A DNA stretch of 64,000 nt from Lycorma delicatula (Eukaryota > Arthropoda > Insecta > Hemiptera > Fulgoridae): NCBI RefSeq assembly GCF_047948215.1, contig NC_134455.1, positions 78,684,189 through 78,748,188 on the forward strand, read 5' to 3'. This document shows positions 35,585 through 47,223 of this stretch, piece by piece (position 1 is the first letter of the stretch; every line of letters begins with the position of its first letter). A program made the position numbers and the translations under genes. The notes under the pieces are model-generated. The model made no database searches. It saw nothing but the letters and a program-made list of their open reading frames with translations, and was not told where the DNA came from.

Positions 35585-35816
35585 TTTTCTTTTTCAGTTT
35601 AGCTATGGAATGTAAATGATGTGTAATCTTGTACAGTCTCAGATCGACCATTCCTGAGATATGTGATTAATTGAAACTCAACCACCAAAGAATAGCGGTA
35701 TTCACGATCTAATATTTAAATCCGTATAAAAGAACTGCCTTTACTGGATTTGAACCTAAGAACTCTCGACATCGAAATCAGCTGATTTGCGATGACGAGT
35801 TCACTAGACCAACCCG
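35585..35816 (-). mobile_element. SINE family A copy with target-site duplication
   Basis: Minus-strand copy retaining the whole tRNA-like head: TTTGAACCTAAGAAC (B-box region) near 35751, the palindrome-like AAATCAGCTGATTT near 35775, and TCACTAGACCAACCCG (A-box region) ending 35816. About 50 bp near the 3' end are missing compared with the copy at 8062. GTCTCGTATTTA at 35568-35579 and GTCTCATATTTA at 35819-35830 form a 12-bp target-site duplication with one mismatch. Confidence 0.9.
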
Positions 35817-35830
35817 ACGTCTCATATTTA

Positions 35831-36284
35831 ATGACCTAACGTAAAATGGGTAGTGACAATTTTACATGTTCTGTCGCCTCAATTCCTTAATTAGCTTAAA
35901 TTAATATTTATAAAAAAATATTATTTTTTTAAAGCATTAATGTGTTTAATTTTTGAGTCAGTTGACAGGTTTAATATTATTCTCTACTGATTTATATTTT
36001 ATACTATTCTTTTAAACCCAACACCGAATTAACTAAATTTAAATGTCCTAATACATGGTCCACTAACCTAGATCATCTCTTATAAGATTCTGCCATAAAG
36101 TTTCATTTTTCCTATTAATCGTTAAAATCTTTTTATTTCGAATTTTATCGATCCACCAAATAGTTAATATTTTCCACATTTTAAACGCTTTTTTCTTTTG
36201 CATTTTTCTTGTTTTCTATATTTCTTACCATAATGCAGCACTATTACCCTCAAAAACATTTTTTAAGACTAAAAAAAACCTCGT
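35831..36284. other. AT-rich DNA, no feature seen
   Basis: No gene or repeat relative recognised. Confidence 0.45.
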
Positions 36285-36500
36285 CAATAAGTATCGATTC
36301 GGGCGCCTTAACCGGGCGTTTGGTTCATCTCACAGCGCCAGCTCTACATATCAAAACTGGCCCTCCAAACCAAAATATCCTGCCTCATCTTATAAGCAGG
36401 CCGGAGATCTCACATATTTAAAGTTTCAAAATAGGTTGAGCTCGTTTAGACCACAAGGCCTCTAATCATTCGCTTTTCCGCATGAGACTCAAGTAAATAA
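36285..36500. other. GC-richer island, unassigned
   Basis: Composition rises around GGGCGCCTTAACCGGGCG near 36301 and CAGGCCGGAGATCTC near 36398. The 70-codon frame at 36209-36421 runs through it with no recognisable family. It is probably a piece of a mobile element. Confidence 0.3.
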
Positions 36501-36759
36501 AGAAATCAAAGGAAAACCACTTCACTCCTCACTTTATATAGTAAGTAAAATGCTTTATATTCTTTGAAAGCGTGTCTGAACCATTTTTGAGAGTAATTAG
36601 TATTTCATATCAGGTTTTCTAAAATCAATTACGTAGTGACGATTTGACAAGTTCCGTCACCTCAAACCATTTGGTTGTAAATGATCTGACGTAAAAATAA
36701 GGTAGAAAAGTACTGAAAAATATTCTCCATCATGGTAATCTGGGTGATTATTTCCATTT

Positions 36760-37110
36760 TTCAGCTGAATATTTTCATATATAAGACAATTCTAAGGATA
36801 GGTGGAGGATTTGTGTAAGGAAGCCTGAGAATATCTTACATAAATTTTTCGTATATTAAGGAAACGAGAAAAGTCTTTGGTCAGTAATATATTACAACTA
36901 TATGTAATCCTGAGTGTAGATATATCTCAATCTTCCAGGGATTAGTTATAGGTTTGGATTTCATTATCTGGGGAAAACCTGAGGTACTATTTTCGGTATT
37001 GCTTATTTTCTGATCCTTCCGTAGCAAAATCTATCCTTTAGCCTTTATGACAATCTTTCTTGATTTCTTCCTTCCCAATAATTTTCTGTGGATTTTTATT
37101 AAAATTTAGT
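36760..37110 (+). repeat. Repeat E, copy 1
   Basis: The first 80 bp resemble 46489-46570: AATATTTTCATAT, GGATAGGT near 36799, and GTAAGGAAGCCT near 36816. Similarity then weakens, with a further shared TTTTCTGTGGATTTTT-like word near 37080. No coding frame. Confidence 0.5.
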
Positions 37111-38173
37111 TGAATTTATTTTAAGGACTTCTTTTAGTTACTGCATTTTATTTGTGTTGAGAGGACATTTCTGTCTATAGTCCTGCTTAGGAACTCTTTA
37201 TCTTATCTTTTGGGTATGTAAAAGTTCCAATCAGGAGATAAGTACTACGCAACGCTAGTTCTAGATTTCGCTTCCCGATATTTTTCATCGCCATTTTCGT
37301 TCATGGGTGTGGTTGCTGGAGACTTATTGGGAGTGAGGGCTGGTCGTAGGCGAGAGAATTTATTTAAAATATGTTAATATTTTGTAAATTTATTATTTTA
37401 GTACTTCTTTCCTAATTACATTTGCAGTACACTCTCCTTTTGGTTTTTAGGATATCTTTCGAAAATATTGGACAGAAGGGGCAGGCGACTACTGATATCT
37501 AGGGGTCATAAACTTTCATTAAAAAAATTGTGAAATCGGCCAAGCGGGACTTTGTCAAGGTCTTTGCCAATTATTTTAAACATAAAAATTTATAAAAGTA
37601 ACCTACTTAATGCCATGTACGTGTCCTTGAACAAATATTAGGGGATGTGGGTAGTTACTTTCCCACACAAAAAAACTAAAAAATGTATGTTTATCAACTA
37701 AAAGTATAATTTTTATATAAAACTATGTTTCCGTAAAAATCTAATATCAATATTTCCTGAAAAACAAATATACTTAATTTTATATTAGCAAACATTTATA
37801 ACAAAGTTAAAGAGAACTAAAAAGTAAAATATTGCTATCTAATAAAAGTTTGTGTAACGATATTTAAGAGTTCAAAAAATGGTTAATAGTATAAGGATTC
37901 TTCCGAATGAATTCAAATTTAAACATATAAGTATGTATTATAGTAATAATAATAAAAATAAATGACTACTTTTAAAGCTCATCAGATAGATGTGAAACGT
38001 AATAAGTATTCACTAAAATAATATGGCTAACTATTATAAATATTTAACCTTGAAAGTCATAGTACACCTAATCAGATGTTATGAGTGAATTTTGATGATT
38101 ATCAAACAAACAGCATGATACTTAATTGTGTAAGAGTTATTAGGCAGGCTCAAGGTTAACAAACATGATATAT
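37111..38173. other. No assigned feature
   Basis: A GC-richer patch near 37240-37350 has no recognised frame; the rest is AT-rich. Confidence 0.4.
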
Positions 38174-38178
38174 GTATA

Positions 38179-38233
<55 letters not shown>

Positions 38234-38240
38234 GTGTGTG

Positions 38241-38271
<31 letters not shown>

Positions 38272-38273
38272 CT
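38174..38273. repeat. Compound (GT)n/(TA)n microsatellite
   Basis: (GT)n occupies 38187-38230, (TA)n about 38241-38259, and (GT)n about 38259-38272. The His/Thr-repeat minus frames at 38079-38384 are translations of this array, not genes. Confidence 0.97.
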
Positions 38274-38836
38274 ACAATGCAAAAGGAAGGGTCTGTAAGG
38301 GGTCGGGGGGGAATCAGTGTGGTTAACACAATATTCTTGGCAGGTAGTGAGCGAACTAAACCTGTAGGCACTGTATAACATCATCGTGCTGTTGCAGCAT
38401 ATCCTTCGGCTCCCTCTGTTATATTTTTTTACTAGAGTTTAGCTCACGACTGGCACGCGAATAACCAATAAAGTAATATACTGTACTTTTTTTGCACTAA
38501 TAATATCGGTTGTTCTTTTTGTGCCCCAAGCTGTTAACAAATGTTACGCATTATTACTCTTTGCCCTAGAACATTATTTGTTTGGTTTGATTACTTATTT
38601 ATTTTCTATTATAGTTACTTTTTAAAAAAAAAAGTTATGACAAAAACTTAATACCGTTATAAAGATAAATAAAATAAAATAAACCTTTCAAAGACAATTT
38701 TTTCATTCTTAATAAAAAATAGTTGTTTTTTTAATACATTTACCTACAAACAGAACCGTTCTAATCATTCTGAGCATTCTAGTGAAAAGTATTTTTGACC
38801 ATTTTCAACAATAAAAAAAACAGAAAGATAATCTTA

Positions 38837-38877
<41 letters not shown>

Positions 38878-39283
38878 CTATTTGTGAAATAATACCACCA
38901 GCAGTAATTATTTAACGGTTTCCATTTGATCATTGATGTTAATAAACGCGGGACATAATTTTTAAAAAGCGATTGTTGAATTTACTTAAAATACTACTGG
39001 CAGTTTTTAAAGAGCAAGAATATCATATGAGAATACAAGAGAAAATGGAGTAAGTGCATTTTTCTGATTTTTTTTTATTTCTTCTCAAAGACGATCCTCA
39101 TCATCCCATTCATTTATTATAGCGAAAAACGAGCTTAGTTGAAAATAAATAGATGTATTGTAAAGCCTCGTACGTGCAAAAAAAATAATTAGTCCATTAA
39201 AAGTTAATTTGCAGCCTCATTTTTATATTTTAAAGTTTTACTAAATATAAAAATATTGAAAAAAATATATTAAATAAATACGA
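38274..39283. other. AT-rich DNA with an (AT)n microsatellite
   Basis: (AT)n lies at 38840-38873. No gene or repeat relative recognised. Confidence 0.5.
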
Positions 39284-40196
39284 GGGGTATCTCTAAAGTA
39301 AAGACTGGAAAATGTCTCTCCTTAAGGTAGGCGAACCTGTGTCGATCATGGCTAGTAATGTACACACTGCATTGTTGTCTGTAAGTTATCGCTTTGTAGT
39401 ACCTTCGATTATGTGTGAGTTACTACGTTATAAAATGGATAGGAAAATCGATGTTGCCACCGACTGTGATATACGTGAAGTCGTACGTTTTTTAAACCAT
39501 CAAAATGTTAAGCCGGCTAAAATTCATAGACAGTTGATTGCTGTGTACGGTGATAATATAATGAATGAAAGAAACGTCCGAAAATGGTGTGAAAGGCTTA
39601 GAAATAACAGAATTAATGTGCATGATGTACAACAGTAGGGGAGGTTCTTGATAATCACCGAGGACTTGTTGAAACGCGTCAATGATGAAATCAGAAATAT
39701 CGTCACTCAACGATTTCCAACCTGGCCCTCCTTTTTCCTGGTGTTTCAAGAGCTGTTATCGTTCACATTTTTCATGAACATTTAGCTTCAGAAAGGTTTG
39801 TTCAGGTTGGGTATCGCACATCTTAACGGAACCTCACAAAAAAATCCGAATGGGATCGCTTCGGAATTTTTGATGCGCTACACAGAAAAAGGTGAACACT
39901 TCCTTAATTCAATTGTTACTGGCGATGAAACAGGGATTTCGTATTACACGCCAGAGAGAAAACGACAATCAAGTGATTGGCGTCATCCTAAATCACCAAC
40001 CAGACCGGCAAAGGCAAGCCACAGTTTAACGCAAACTGATTGCCACAGTTTTTCGGGGTCGGTTTGGCATACTGCTGATTGATTTCATGCCAGGTGGAAC
40101 GACTATAAATGCAGAAGCCTACTGCAAAACTCTAAGTAAGTTAGGCGCGCCATTCAAAATCGGCGACGTGGGCAGCTGACCGACGTCGTCGTTCTG

Positions 40197-40236
40197 CTAC
40201 ACGATAATGCACGTATGGACGTGCATTATCGTGTAG
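40197..40236. repeat. Perfect 18-bp fold-back palindrome, ATGG loop
   Basis: 40197-40214 is the exact reverse complement of 40219-40236, around ATGG (40215-40218). The left arm is normal mariner coding sequence for L-H-D-N-A-R. Confidence 0.96.
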
Positions 40237-40257
40237 GACCCGTGTAGGATCACCTGC

Positions 40258-40311
40258 ATCACGTGTAGGACCCTCACCACATATGGATGTGGTGCGGGTC
40301 CTACACGTGAT
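40258..40311. repeat. 25-bp fold-back palindrome, ATGG loop
   Basis: 40258-40282 is the reverse complement of 40287-40311 with one mismatch, around ATGG (40283-40286). The right arm reads directly into the mariner D-L-L-G-T-F-G-W coding sequence. Confidence 0.96.
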
Positions 40312-40362
40312 TTACTAGGAACATTTGGATGGAAAATTTACGATCACTTTAGAAGTAACCTC

Positions 40363-41280
40363 TCTTAGATAACACAGTATAACAAATAATTATGCCTTTA
40401 AATCATGAAGTAAAGTTTTCTACACTAGCAATATTTTTTTCAGTAAGTACGGTTTATTTATATATTTATCTTATTGGACTTTAGGAGATAAAAGGAGTTA
40501 TTTTTTCCGCCTTATTTCATCGATAAACGTTTTCTGAATCTTTAATCTCTTTAATTTTTTCAATGTTAAATCTTATTTTATAACGAAAGTATGTTTCTCA
40601 AAAATTTGCATAATTTTCAAGTTGCCGATAACGTTTTCGTTAGACAACATTTATTAAACAACTTAAAAATAAAACTTTTATTAATCGCTAATATTCATTT
40701 CAAAAACACTTAAGAATCTGTTTATCTATCTTCCGCTAGAACAGCTTATGAACATTTAATTCTTTCCTTCGGCAATCATCGCTGAATTCACACTTAATAA
40801 TTTAATATTTATACTGACGTGAGTTTGTTGACATAATTATACGTTTCTTAAAGTATTTCTAACCTTCAATCTTACCGTCATTCATATTAGTGATAACATA
40901 AAATAAAAACCACTTACAAAAATGAAGCCAAAAACGAAAATGAACAACAGGGTTCACAGTACAACTATTAACTAATTATGAACTAGGTTTAAGTATGAGT
41001 ATGACTCTAAGCTAAATTATGAGTATTGATGATCTTCATGAAAAAAGATGAATCTTCAGAGCACACAGAATGATGCGTGGACTTTGCTCCTTCTTTACAT
41101 GTTCAGTTAACTTATTCCTTTCTTTGTACGAGATTTTACAATACGTTTATCTACCTAAAACGTTTTCCTCTACAATAAATGAACATGATGATGCGGATCA
41201 TCATTGAGAGGCAATAACACAAAAATCAGAAAAAATAAGTAAATTTCTTATATTCTTTTATTGTTATTGTTCTTTTATTG
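40363..41280. other. AT-rich DNA, no feature seen
   Basis: No gene or repeat relative recognised. Confidence 0.45.
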
Positions 41281-42110
41281 TGGTTTCCTTAGATTCTTAG
41301 CCCTGCGGAGCATGACTGAGGGGATATGATGCTGCTATAGATGTATAGATAGAATAACAACCCGAGTGGCTAGGGACCCACCGGCGTGCTTGCTTCTCTA
41401 AGGCAGGCGCTTTGGTATCGAGCCCCGATTAGCTTAGATATTTGCTGTTAGATGAGATGGATGTGTGGAGAATTCTATGGCAGAGCTGCGGTGGGGGAGG
41501 GTGTAGACATTGAACTCACTCTCGAAAGAGAACCAGAGCAGAGAGAGATAGACTATATTTCATTAGAGGGGTATTAAATTTGTTTCTTGATTTTTAAGTA
41601 AATCAAGAGGACTTTGACTAAAATGGTTTTTAAGACAAAATGATCGTTGTTGCAATCAACACTCGTTTTGATGGTATTAGGGTAGTATTTTTGGTGTTTC
41701 AAGACTCAGTCAAGTAACAGTCTGAGTGCATAGTCTAACTAAAGTAAGACACAGGAAGAGTTTTGTGTGAGACCTTCGGTGTTAGACGAAGGCGCGGGGT
41801 TCGCGTTTCCGAGAATCAGTTAATTTGATAGTTGAGCGTTGTAAGTTATAGTAGGTGGTTGTGGCTGGAAGAGGCCATACGAAGGCGATAGTAGGTTGTG
41901 TAAATACACCGATGGAAATGTCTGCCGAGACATTTGCATCGGTGGCATCCTGGCAGAGACCAAACTGATGACACTGTTATTAAGTTTATAGGGTCTAAAA
42001 GACGACCTCCCGTAAATCTCATCAGGGCTTGGAACGGTGCGGGTGGTGCGGCGGCCGTATCGTAACATGCCGGGTCTCTTCCCCTACGAGAATCAGGATC
42101 AGGATGTCGT
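41281..42110. other. GC-richer island, unassigned (probable transposon)
   Basis: Two GC-richer parts, 41290-41540 and 41750-42110, stand out. The first has a tRNA-like look (GAGTGGCTAGG near 41363 and GGTATCGAGCCCC near 41413), but I could not fold it as a tRNA. The second contains a 16-bp fold-back at 41908-41943. One plus frame near 42020-42130 reads RRPYRNMPGLFPYENQDQDV to a stop. The minus frame at 41820-42068 is not recognised. An untranslated or 5' part of a retrotransposon is my best guess. Confidence 0.35.
41908..41943. repeat. 16-bp fold-back palindrome, GCCG loop
   Basis: 41908-41923 and 41928-41943 are reverse complements with one mismatch. Confidence 0.95.
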
Positions 42111-44055
42111 GCATTTTTCCCTCGTAAAATGAAGATTTATTAATTTGTTGTTGAATACTTCATGTTACTCCAATTCTTTTTATGAACATAAATTAAAAAA
42201 ATTGATGTAGTAATCGGCACTAATAAAAGTTATTTTATTTATGAGTAGAAATATTAATTATACATGCAATACTTGCAATGAGCAGAGCAAAATAACTGTA
42301 TTTAGACGCGTTCCACATAGTCATGTACATCAAAATATACGAGTACTTCTTTGAAAAAGGTAATAGTAACCATTCTACTTCTCACTTTGTCTGTCGTAGA
42401 ATCCTGTTATGTTTTAGAATAGCCTAACTCATGTCAGATCATCTACCATTGTTTCATCAATTTTTTTTTCCGTGTTTGTAAAATAATGGCTTAATTAACG
42501 ACTAACTGAATTTGTTATTTCAGCTCGAGGAGAACGAAAATCCACAAAATTTGTAATTTTTAACTAATTAAAAACTCTTTCAGTTAAAAAAAAAATTTAG
42601 GGAAAAATTTGATTACTCTTTGTAGTTTATTACCATCAAGATTACACAGTAATCATAATTCAATTCTATACAAAAATTATTTTAATTAACGTCAATAATT
42701 TATAATATTACACAGTATAACGTTATAAATTTGCAAATTATATATTACCATAGATTATAATATCTAATATTCTATTTGCTAAATAGGATGCAATTAGTAA
42801 TTAAATATTAGTAATTGAGCATCCTTGAATTTAATTCATAGTATTAACAACATAATTCAATTGCCAAAATATATTCAAAGGATCATTAGTTAGCAATTAT
42901 TTAATTATAATTCCTTATTGAATTTTGGATCGCAACATATCCTTATCTTTCAGGAAAATAAAATATCTTTGTACAGTTTATTGTAGTCTATAAAACCACA
43001 AAGAAAATTTAATATTAATAATGTTTTTCTTTATTTTCACGTGACACTGGTTGATAGCTAGTTTATTTATTAATAATAATTACGAAATTTCAAGAATTAT
43101 TGCTCTGAATTTGGTGAAATTTGTCCTAGCACTTTCCTTTTTTAAAATAAATTGATATAAAGAATTACATAACCTAAACTGAAAATTTAGTAAAATGGTT
43201 TTGTTACTTAATTCTATGCAGTTAACAGTTCGTAACAGAGAAATGTATTCATTTTTAAATACCGAAGAATATTTTTTTTTTTTTTTAATTTCTGTCCTCT
43301 TAATATTTAAGTTTATTGTACTATGGGGATAATACAGGCTGTTTTATTTATGAAACATAATTTTAAATTCAAATAATATTTTTCAAAAGTTTGTAAAACT
43401 AAAGAAAAATTAAAAAAAAAAATGATAATTTTATTTTAAAATATACAATCATGTTAATTCATTTTTATGATATAATATTTATGAGTTAATGTTAATGTAA
43501 TAAGAGATTTTAAAAATAAAAATTAATGTGCTGTTTTATAAAAAAATAATTTTTTGATGTATATAAAATTATAAAAATTAATATAAAAATCTTTTATCCA
43601 TTTACAAGAAGCAGAAATAAAATATATTGACTGTAAATATTTATTAATGCGGTACGCAGTTTATTATTTCCGTTAATGATCGGAAAAATAATGATTACAT
43701 TAAAATATAAAACAAAAGGCAAAACGTAAAACATGAAACATGGAATACGTATGTGTGTATGTATAAATCAATAAAATGTTATTTAAAAAATAATATTAAA
43801 ATTATTAAATACAAAGTAGGAATTAAATACTAAATAGTAGCATTTATATGTGTAAAAAAAGATTACGAATATCATTATTTTATATTTCGAAAAATAACTT
43901 AAAATAATTGTTAGGTTATTATAGTGTATGAAACATTTAACAAAATACCGCGCCATAAAAATGGTTCAATAATGCTAATCATGTAATTTAAAGTTCTTGG
44001 TAGCAGAATAGCCCGTTGTTTTAATGTTCATGAATTTTAAATCAATCTATTTCAC
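42111..44055. other. AT-rich DNA, no feature seen
   Basis: No gene or repeat relative recognised. Confidence 0.45.
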
Positions 44056-44632
44056 TTATATAATTAAGAGGAACTTATGTATCTTTCATAACTCAAAAAC
44101 GATTAGCCGTAGGAAGTTGAAATTTTGGATTTAGAACTGTTGTAACATCTAGTTGTGCACCTTCCCTTTTGATTGCAATCGACTGGACAAAAGTGTCCAA
44201 AAAAGTCCAAAATCCAAAAAGTTTGGAGTTTGGTCTTTTTCTTAACTGCAGTAATAAGCTCTCGTCGAGAGCATTTCAACTATATATCATAGGTGGTACT
44301 TATTTTCATTAGTTCCATAGTTTTAGCCAAATAAAACTTTAATTAATGAAATATTTTGATATTAGGAGAAGGCACATCGGTTCGAATTCGACTTCATTTC
44401 CGTTTTTTTAACTTAAATATATTGATTTATTAATAATTATTAACCTCACATTGTAAAAAAAAAATTACAATGAATAATAATTTAATAACAAAAAAAACGA
44501 ATATGAAAAACATCAGAAGTTAATAGTAAAATAAAATTTTATGTACTTTTCATTTAAACATATGTGTACAGTAAATTTCATTTAATAGGCGTACAAGGAT
44601 GTCATGTAGTGTCCACATCAGAATTTTTTTTA
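44056..44632 (+). repeat. Repeat A, copy 2 (no LINE inside)
   Basis: 5'-truncated copy starting near the ATAACTCAAAAACGATTAGC block (44090). It runs through CTGTTGTAACATCTAGTTGT, GTCCAAAATCCAAAAAG, ACTGCAGTAATAAGC and GGCACATCGGTTCGAATTCG to AGGCGTACAAGGATGTCATG and GTCCACATCAGA near 44625. At 44510-44530 it is continuous (CATCAGAAGTTAATAG), showing the state before the LINE insertion seen at 5736-6944. Confidence 0.85.
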
Positions 44633-45392
44633 TTATTATTTATGATTTATGTAATAGATTGGTGAAGTTTGGTAAACATTGTGGGGGTCATAGGAAACCT
44701 ACAGTAAATATTTTGTGGTAATTTGTTCTGTAGTTTTAGCGGTTATCGGAAACAAACAAAAAGACGTCTCTTTATAACTGAGATTATATATACTAAAGGT
44801 AAATACCACTTATTATTCGTCAAAAAACTATTTTTAAATACCTCCTCCCATCGAATTTTTATAACTCAACTTATTCTTTTGAATTCAAAAATGATTAAAA
44901 TTTAGTTAAAAACTTTTGGTACGTTTTAACACACATACATATAAGATAGAACTATATAGAACCATCTATTGGTTTTATATGTAACACCATTATATTGAAA
45001 GAAGATACATTACATCATTACGTATGAAGTACCTTCATACATCAAAGTGATTCATTTATTTATTCTAGGTGCTTTACATACAATTATATGAAAGACTAGA
45101 ATAGAAAATACAAACTAAAAAATTATTGAACCCTTTTATGTTGTACAAACTACGTTATAAAGACTACCTTTATTCGGTAAGGTAAAAACAATAATATCAT
45201 TACTGCATCAAGATTATTTAATTTAGTAAATTATGTTATAAAGTACAAAGTACAATAGAGTAAACAAATCAGAATGAATAATGTACTTTGAAGATTCATT
45301 TAACCTGATATCACTGTAAAGAGTAAAGAATGTATAATGTAAATACAAAAGACTGTTATGCATCATACGAAATCCTATACGCCTCCCTGAAT
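44633..45392. other. AT-rich DNA, no feature seen
   Basis: Only AT-biased short frames (44723-44905). No gene recognised. Confidence 0.45.
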
Positions 45393-45500
45393 TCTGTGGC
45401 AGACTGGTGAAGTCTCTGCCTTAAATCCAGAAGACTTTGGGTTTGAATCCCTGTCAGGATTGGCCTTTTGTACTAACTAAAAAATTTATCTATTTCATAC
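45393..45500 (+). mobile_element. SINE family B copy, divergent
   Basis: tRNA-like head with GTGGCAGACTGGTGAAG near 45399 and the B-box GGGTTTGAATCCC at 45430-45442. It is followed by TGTCAGGATTGGCC, which parallels GTCAGGCATGGCA in the copies at 26335 and 62388. It could also be a third related SINE. Confidence 0.65.
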
Positions 45501-45588
45501 TACTTATGAAAAATGGAATGTAACTGAAAAAAGGAAATAAATAGATTAAGAAATAAAACGTATTTATTATATATACGTAAAAAGTGAT

Positions 45589-46340
45589 ATTAAAATTTTG
45601 AAATATGAAGCCGTTTCCATAAACAGCTTCATATTTCAAAACAGAAATACTAGAACACAGAAATAATAATCTACATAGTTACAAAATTACTACTTTACGG
45701 TACGGTTAAAATTTTAAGCCATCTTGAATTTGCCAAACACGTTTAACACCAAACATGAAACAACAGATTATAAACGGATATTATGATGTTACAACACTGG
45801 GAAGCAGTAGAGGGGAAATATTTTGAATATTTCTTGCAAAATGGTACGCTTTAAAACGTATTTTATGTCATTTAGGACCAAAAATATTTAATTACATTTT
45901 AAAATTAAATATTGTTATAATTAAGGTAAATAATATCGACAGACCTAGCGTTTTCATTTTTCGTTGTGTTGCAAATTGTTACTTATTGTGTATTATTATT
46001 TAAGTTATCTGTTATTGTGGAGGCTGTTATTATTAGTGTTTGGGCCATTAATTCTAACATTAAATGTTTAAAGTTTTTTATTGGATATAATTCTAAAGAT
46101 AATACAAAATTAAAAAAAAGTTACTACGGGGCATTTCATCTCGTTGTATTTCTAATTATGTGATTTTTTTTCTTTTTTGCAAATTTGATTGCTTATAACT
46201 CAAAAAACGAAGGTATTTATCGAAACACAGTTTTTTCTCGTAAAAAGTTACATTAAAATCATTTATCATAATTCCTCCTTCCTATTTAAAAAAAGGTTTG
46301 ATTCAATACGCCGGATCCAAGCACTGGACAAAAATTCATT
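45589..46340 (+). repeat. Repeat D, copy 1
   Basis: Similar in the same orientation to 48300-48935. Shared blocks are ATTTAATTACATTTTAAAAT near 45886, TGTGTATTATTATT near 45988, GGCTGTTATTATTAGTGTTT near 46023, TTACATTAAAATCATTTA near 46246, and GGATCCAA near 46312. The 65-codon frame at 45966-46163 lies in it and is interrupted in copy 2, so it is not a conserved gene. The left edge AGTGATATTAAA is the reverse complement of the right edge of copy 2 (TTTAATATCACT near 48922), which suggests terminal inverted repeats. Confidence 0.75.
45596..45641. repeat. Perfect 16-bp hairpin at the left edge of repeat D
   Basis: 45596-45611 and 45626-45641 are exact reverse complements (TTTTGAAATATGAAGC and its inverse) with a 14-nt loop. 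Confidence 0.95.
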
Positions 46341-46488
46341 TAATTTTAATTGGTTTATATTACTTGATAAAACTGGTCTATTTCAGGTTTAATTAATTAT
46401 ATTTTCTCAAAATAATTGATCATAAAATAGAAAATAAACCTATCGAAAAGGAGCAAGTAGGACTACAGGATGTTTAGTTTATGTAGTA

Positions 46489-46795
46489 TTTCAGTTAAAT
46501 ATTTTCATATGCACCATATTCTAGGGATAGGTAAGGATTTTCTGTAAGGAAGCCTTAGGCGTCATTAGGAAGCTCTTTAATAATCGGAGGAAGAAAAACT
46601 TGTTGAAAAATGCATATAAGCTAATCAACTAAATTACTTCTCTATTTCCATGTTCGGTTAAGATATCCTGATCGGATATGTTGATAGCGTGAATCCCCAA
46701 TTCCTGGAGAGGCTGATGTAATTTTCTCGGTAGAATAACTTTGTTTTGCATTTTCCTTCTAGATTTTTATTTTTTGTGGATTTTTTTCTAAACGT
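46489..46795 (+). repeat. Repeat E, copy 2
   Basis: Partner of 36760-37110: AATATTTTCATAT, GGGATAGGTAAGGATTTTCT and GTAAGGAAGCCTTAGG are shared or near-shared. Further on only TTTTGTGGATTTTT near 46778 is comparable. Confidence 0.5.
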
Positions 46796-47006
46796 ACTTG
46801 TTAATGTAGAAAACTTTCTAAATTATTGATTTTTTTTAAATTTTTTGCAGTTTATCTTCTCCGAGCAGATCTACTGCCTATTGACTTTGTATCCAGTGAC
46901 TGTATACAAGACTTGACTTTGGTTACAATACTTATTAGTAATAATTGGACTTATAAAATAATAAAATACACATTTTTGGAGGCACTGCAATGTTTTTATA
47001 AAATAC

Positions 47007-47210
47007 TTTTTTTCTGATTTAGCCTCTGAAACCACCGTAAGGTATTACTTAAGAGGATGATATGTATGAATATAAATGAAGTGCACTCTTGTACAATCTG
47101 AGGTCGACCATTTCTGAGATGTGTGGTTAATTGAAACCCAACCACCAAAGAACAACGGTATCCACGATCTAGTAATCAAATCCGTATAAAAGTAACTGCC
47201 TGTACTAGAA
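47007..47210 (-). mobile_element. SINE family A copy, head missing, with target-site duplication
   Basis: Minus-strand copy with the usual 3' part (GATTTAGCCTCTGAAACCAC) and body (GTGGTTAATTGAAACCCAAC), ending at ACTGCCTGTACTAG where the tRNA-like head should begin. TTTTATAAAATAC at 46994-47006 and TTTTATATAATAC at 47211-47223 flank it as a 13-bp duplication with one mismatch. The head was therefore lost at insertion (5' truncation), not later. Confidence 0.88.
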
Positions 47211-47223
47211 TTTTATATAATAC

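Larger units (their letters stand above)
39284..40362 (+). mobile_element. mariner-like transposon relic 2, with fold-back palindromes
   Basis: The left end TACGAGGGGTATCTCTAAAG at 39279-39298 is a mariner-type terminal inverted repeat after TA. The broken transposase runs through it. The right terminal repeat is not found; recognisable coding similarity stops near 40362, so the 3' end is deleted or too decayed. It differs in sequence from the relic at 14445 and belongs to another mariner subfamily. Confidence 0.85.
39435..40362 (+). pseudogene. mariner transposase, broken
   Basis: From the ATG at 39435 the HTH (paired-like) N-terminal domain reads MDRKIDVATDCDIREVVRFL, then KPAKIHRQLIAVYGDN and VRKWCERLRNNR, to a stop at 39636-39638. 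Displaced frames give ITEDLLKRVNDEIR and ASEFLMRYTEKGEHFLNSI. IVTGDETGISYYTPERK near 39914-39964 holds the first catalytic aspartate. SSDWRHPKSPTRPAK follows, then DFMPGGTT-like coding near 40083 in another frame. VVLLHDNAR at 40185-40214 holds the second aspartate. The expected PHxAxxxxDLL part is then interrupted by two palindromes at 40197-40311. LGTFGWKIYDH resumes near 40315-40350. The third aspartate is missing. Normal length is about 345 residues; this copy is not functional. Confidence 0.85.

Noticed and set aside
38079..38384. Two overlapping minus-strand frames rich in His, Thr and Tyr
   Set aside because: They are translations of the (GT)n/(TA)n microsatellite, not genes.
41290..41430. 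tRNA or SINE head in the GC-rich island
   Set aside because: Two box-like words are present, but the stems do not pair and no second copy exists in the window.
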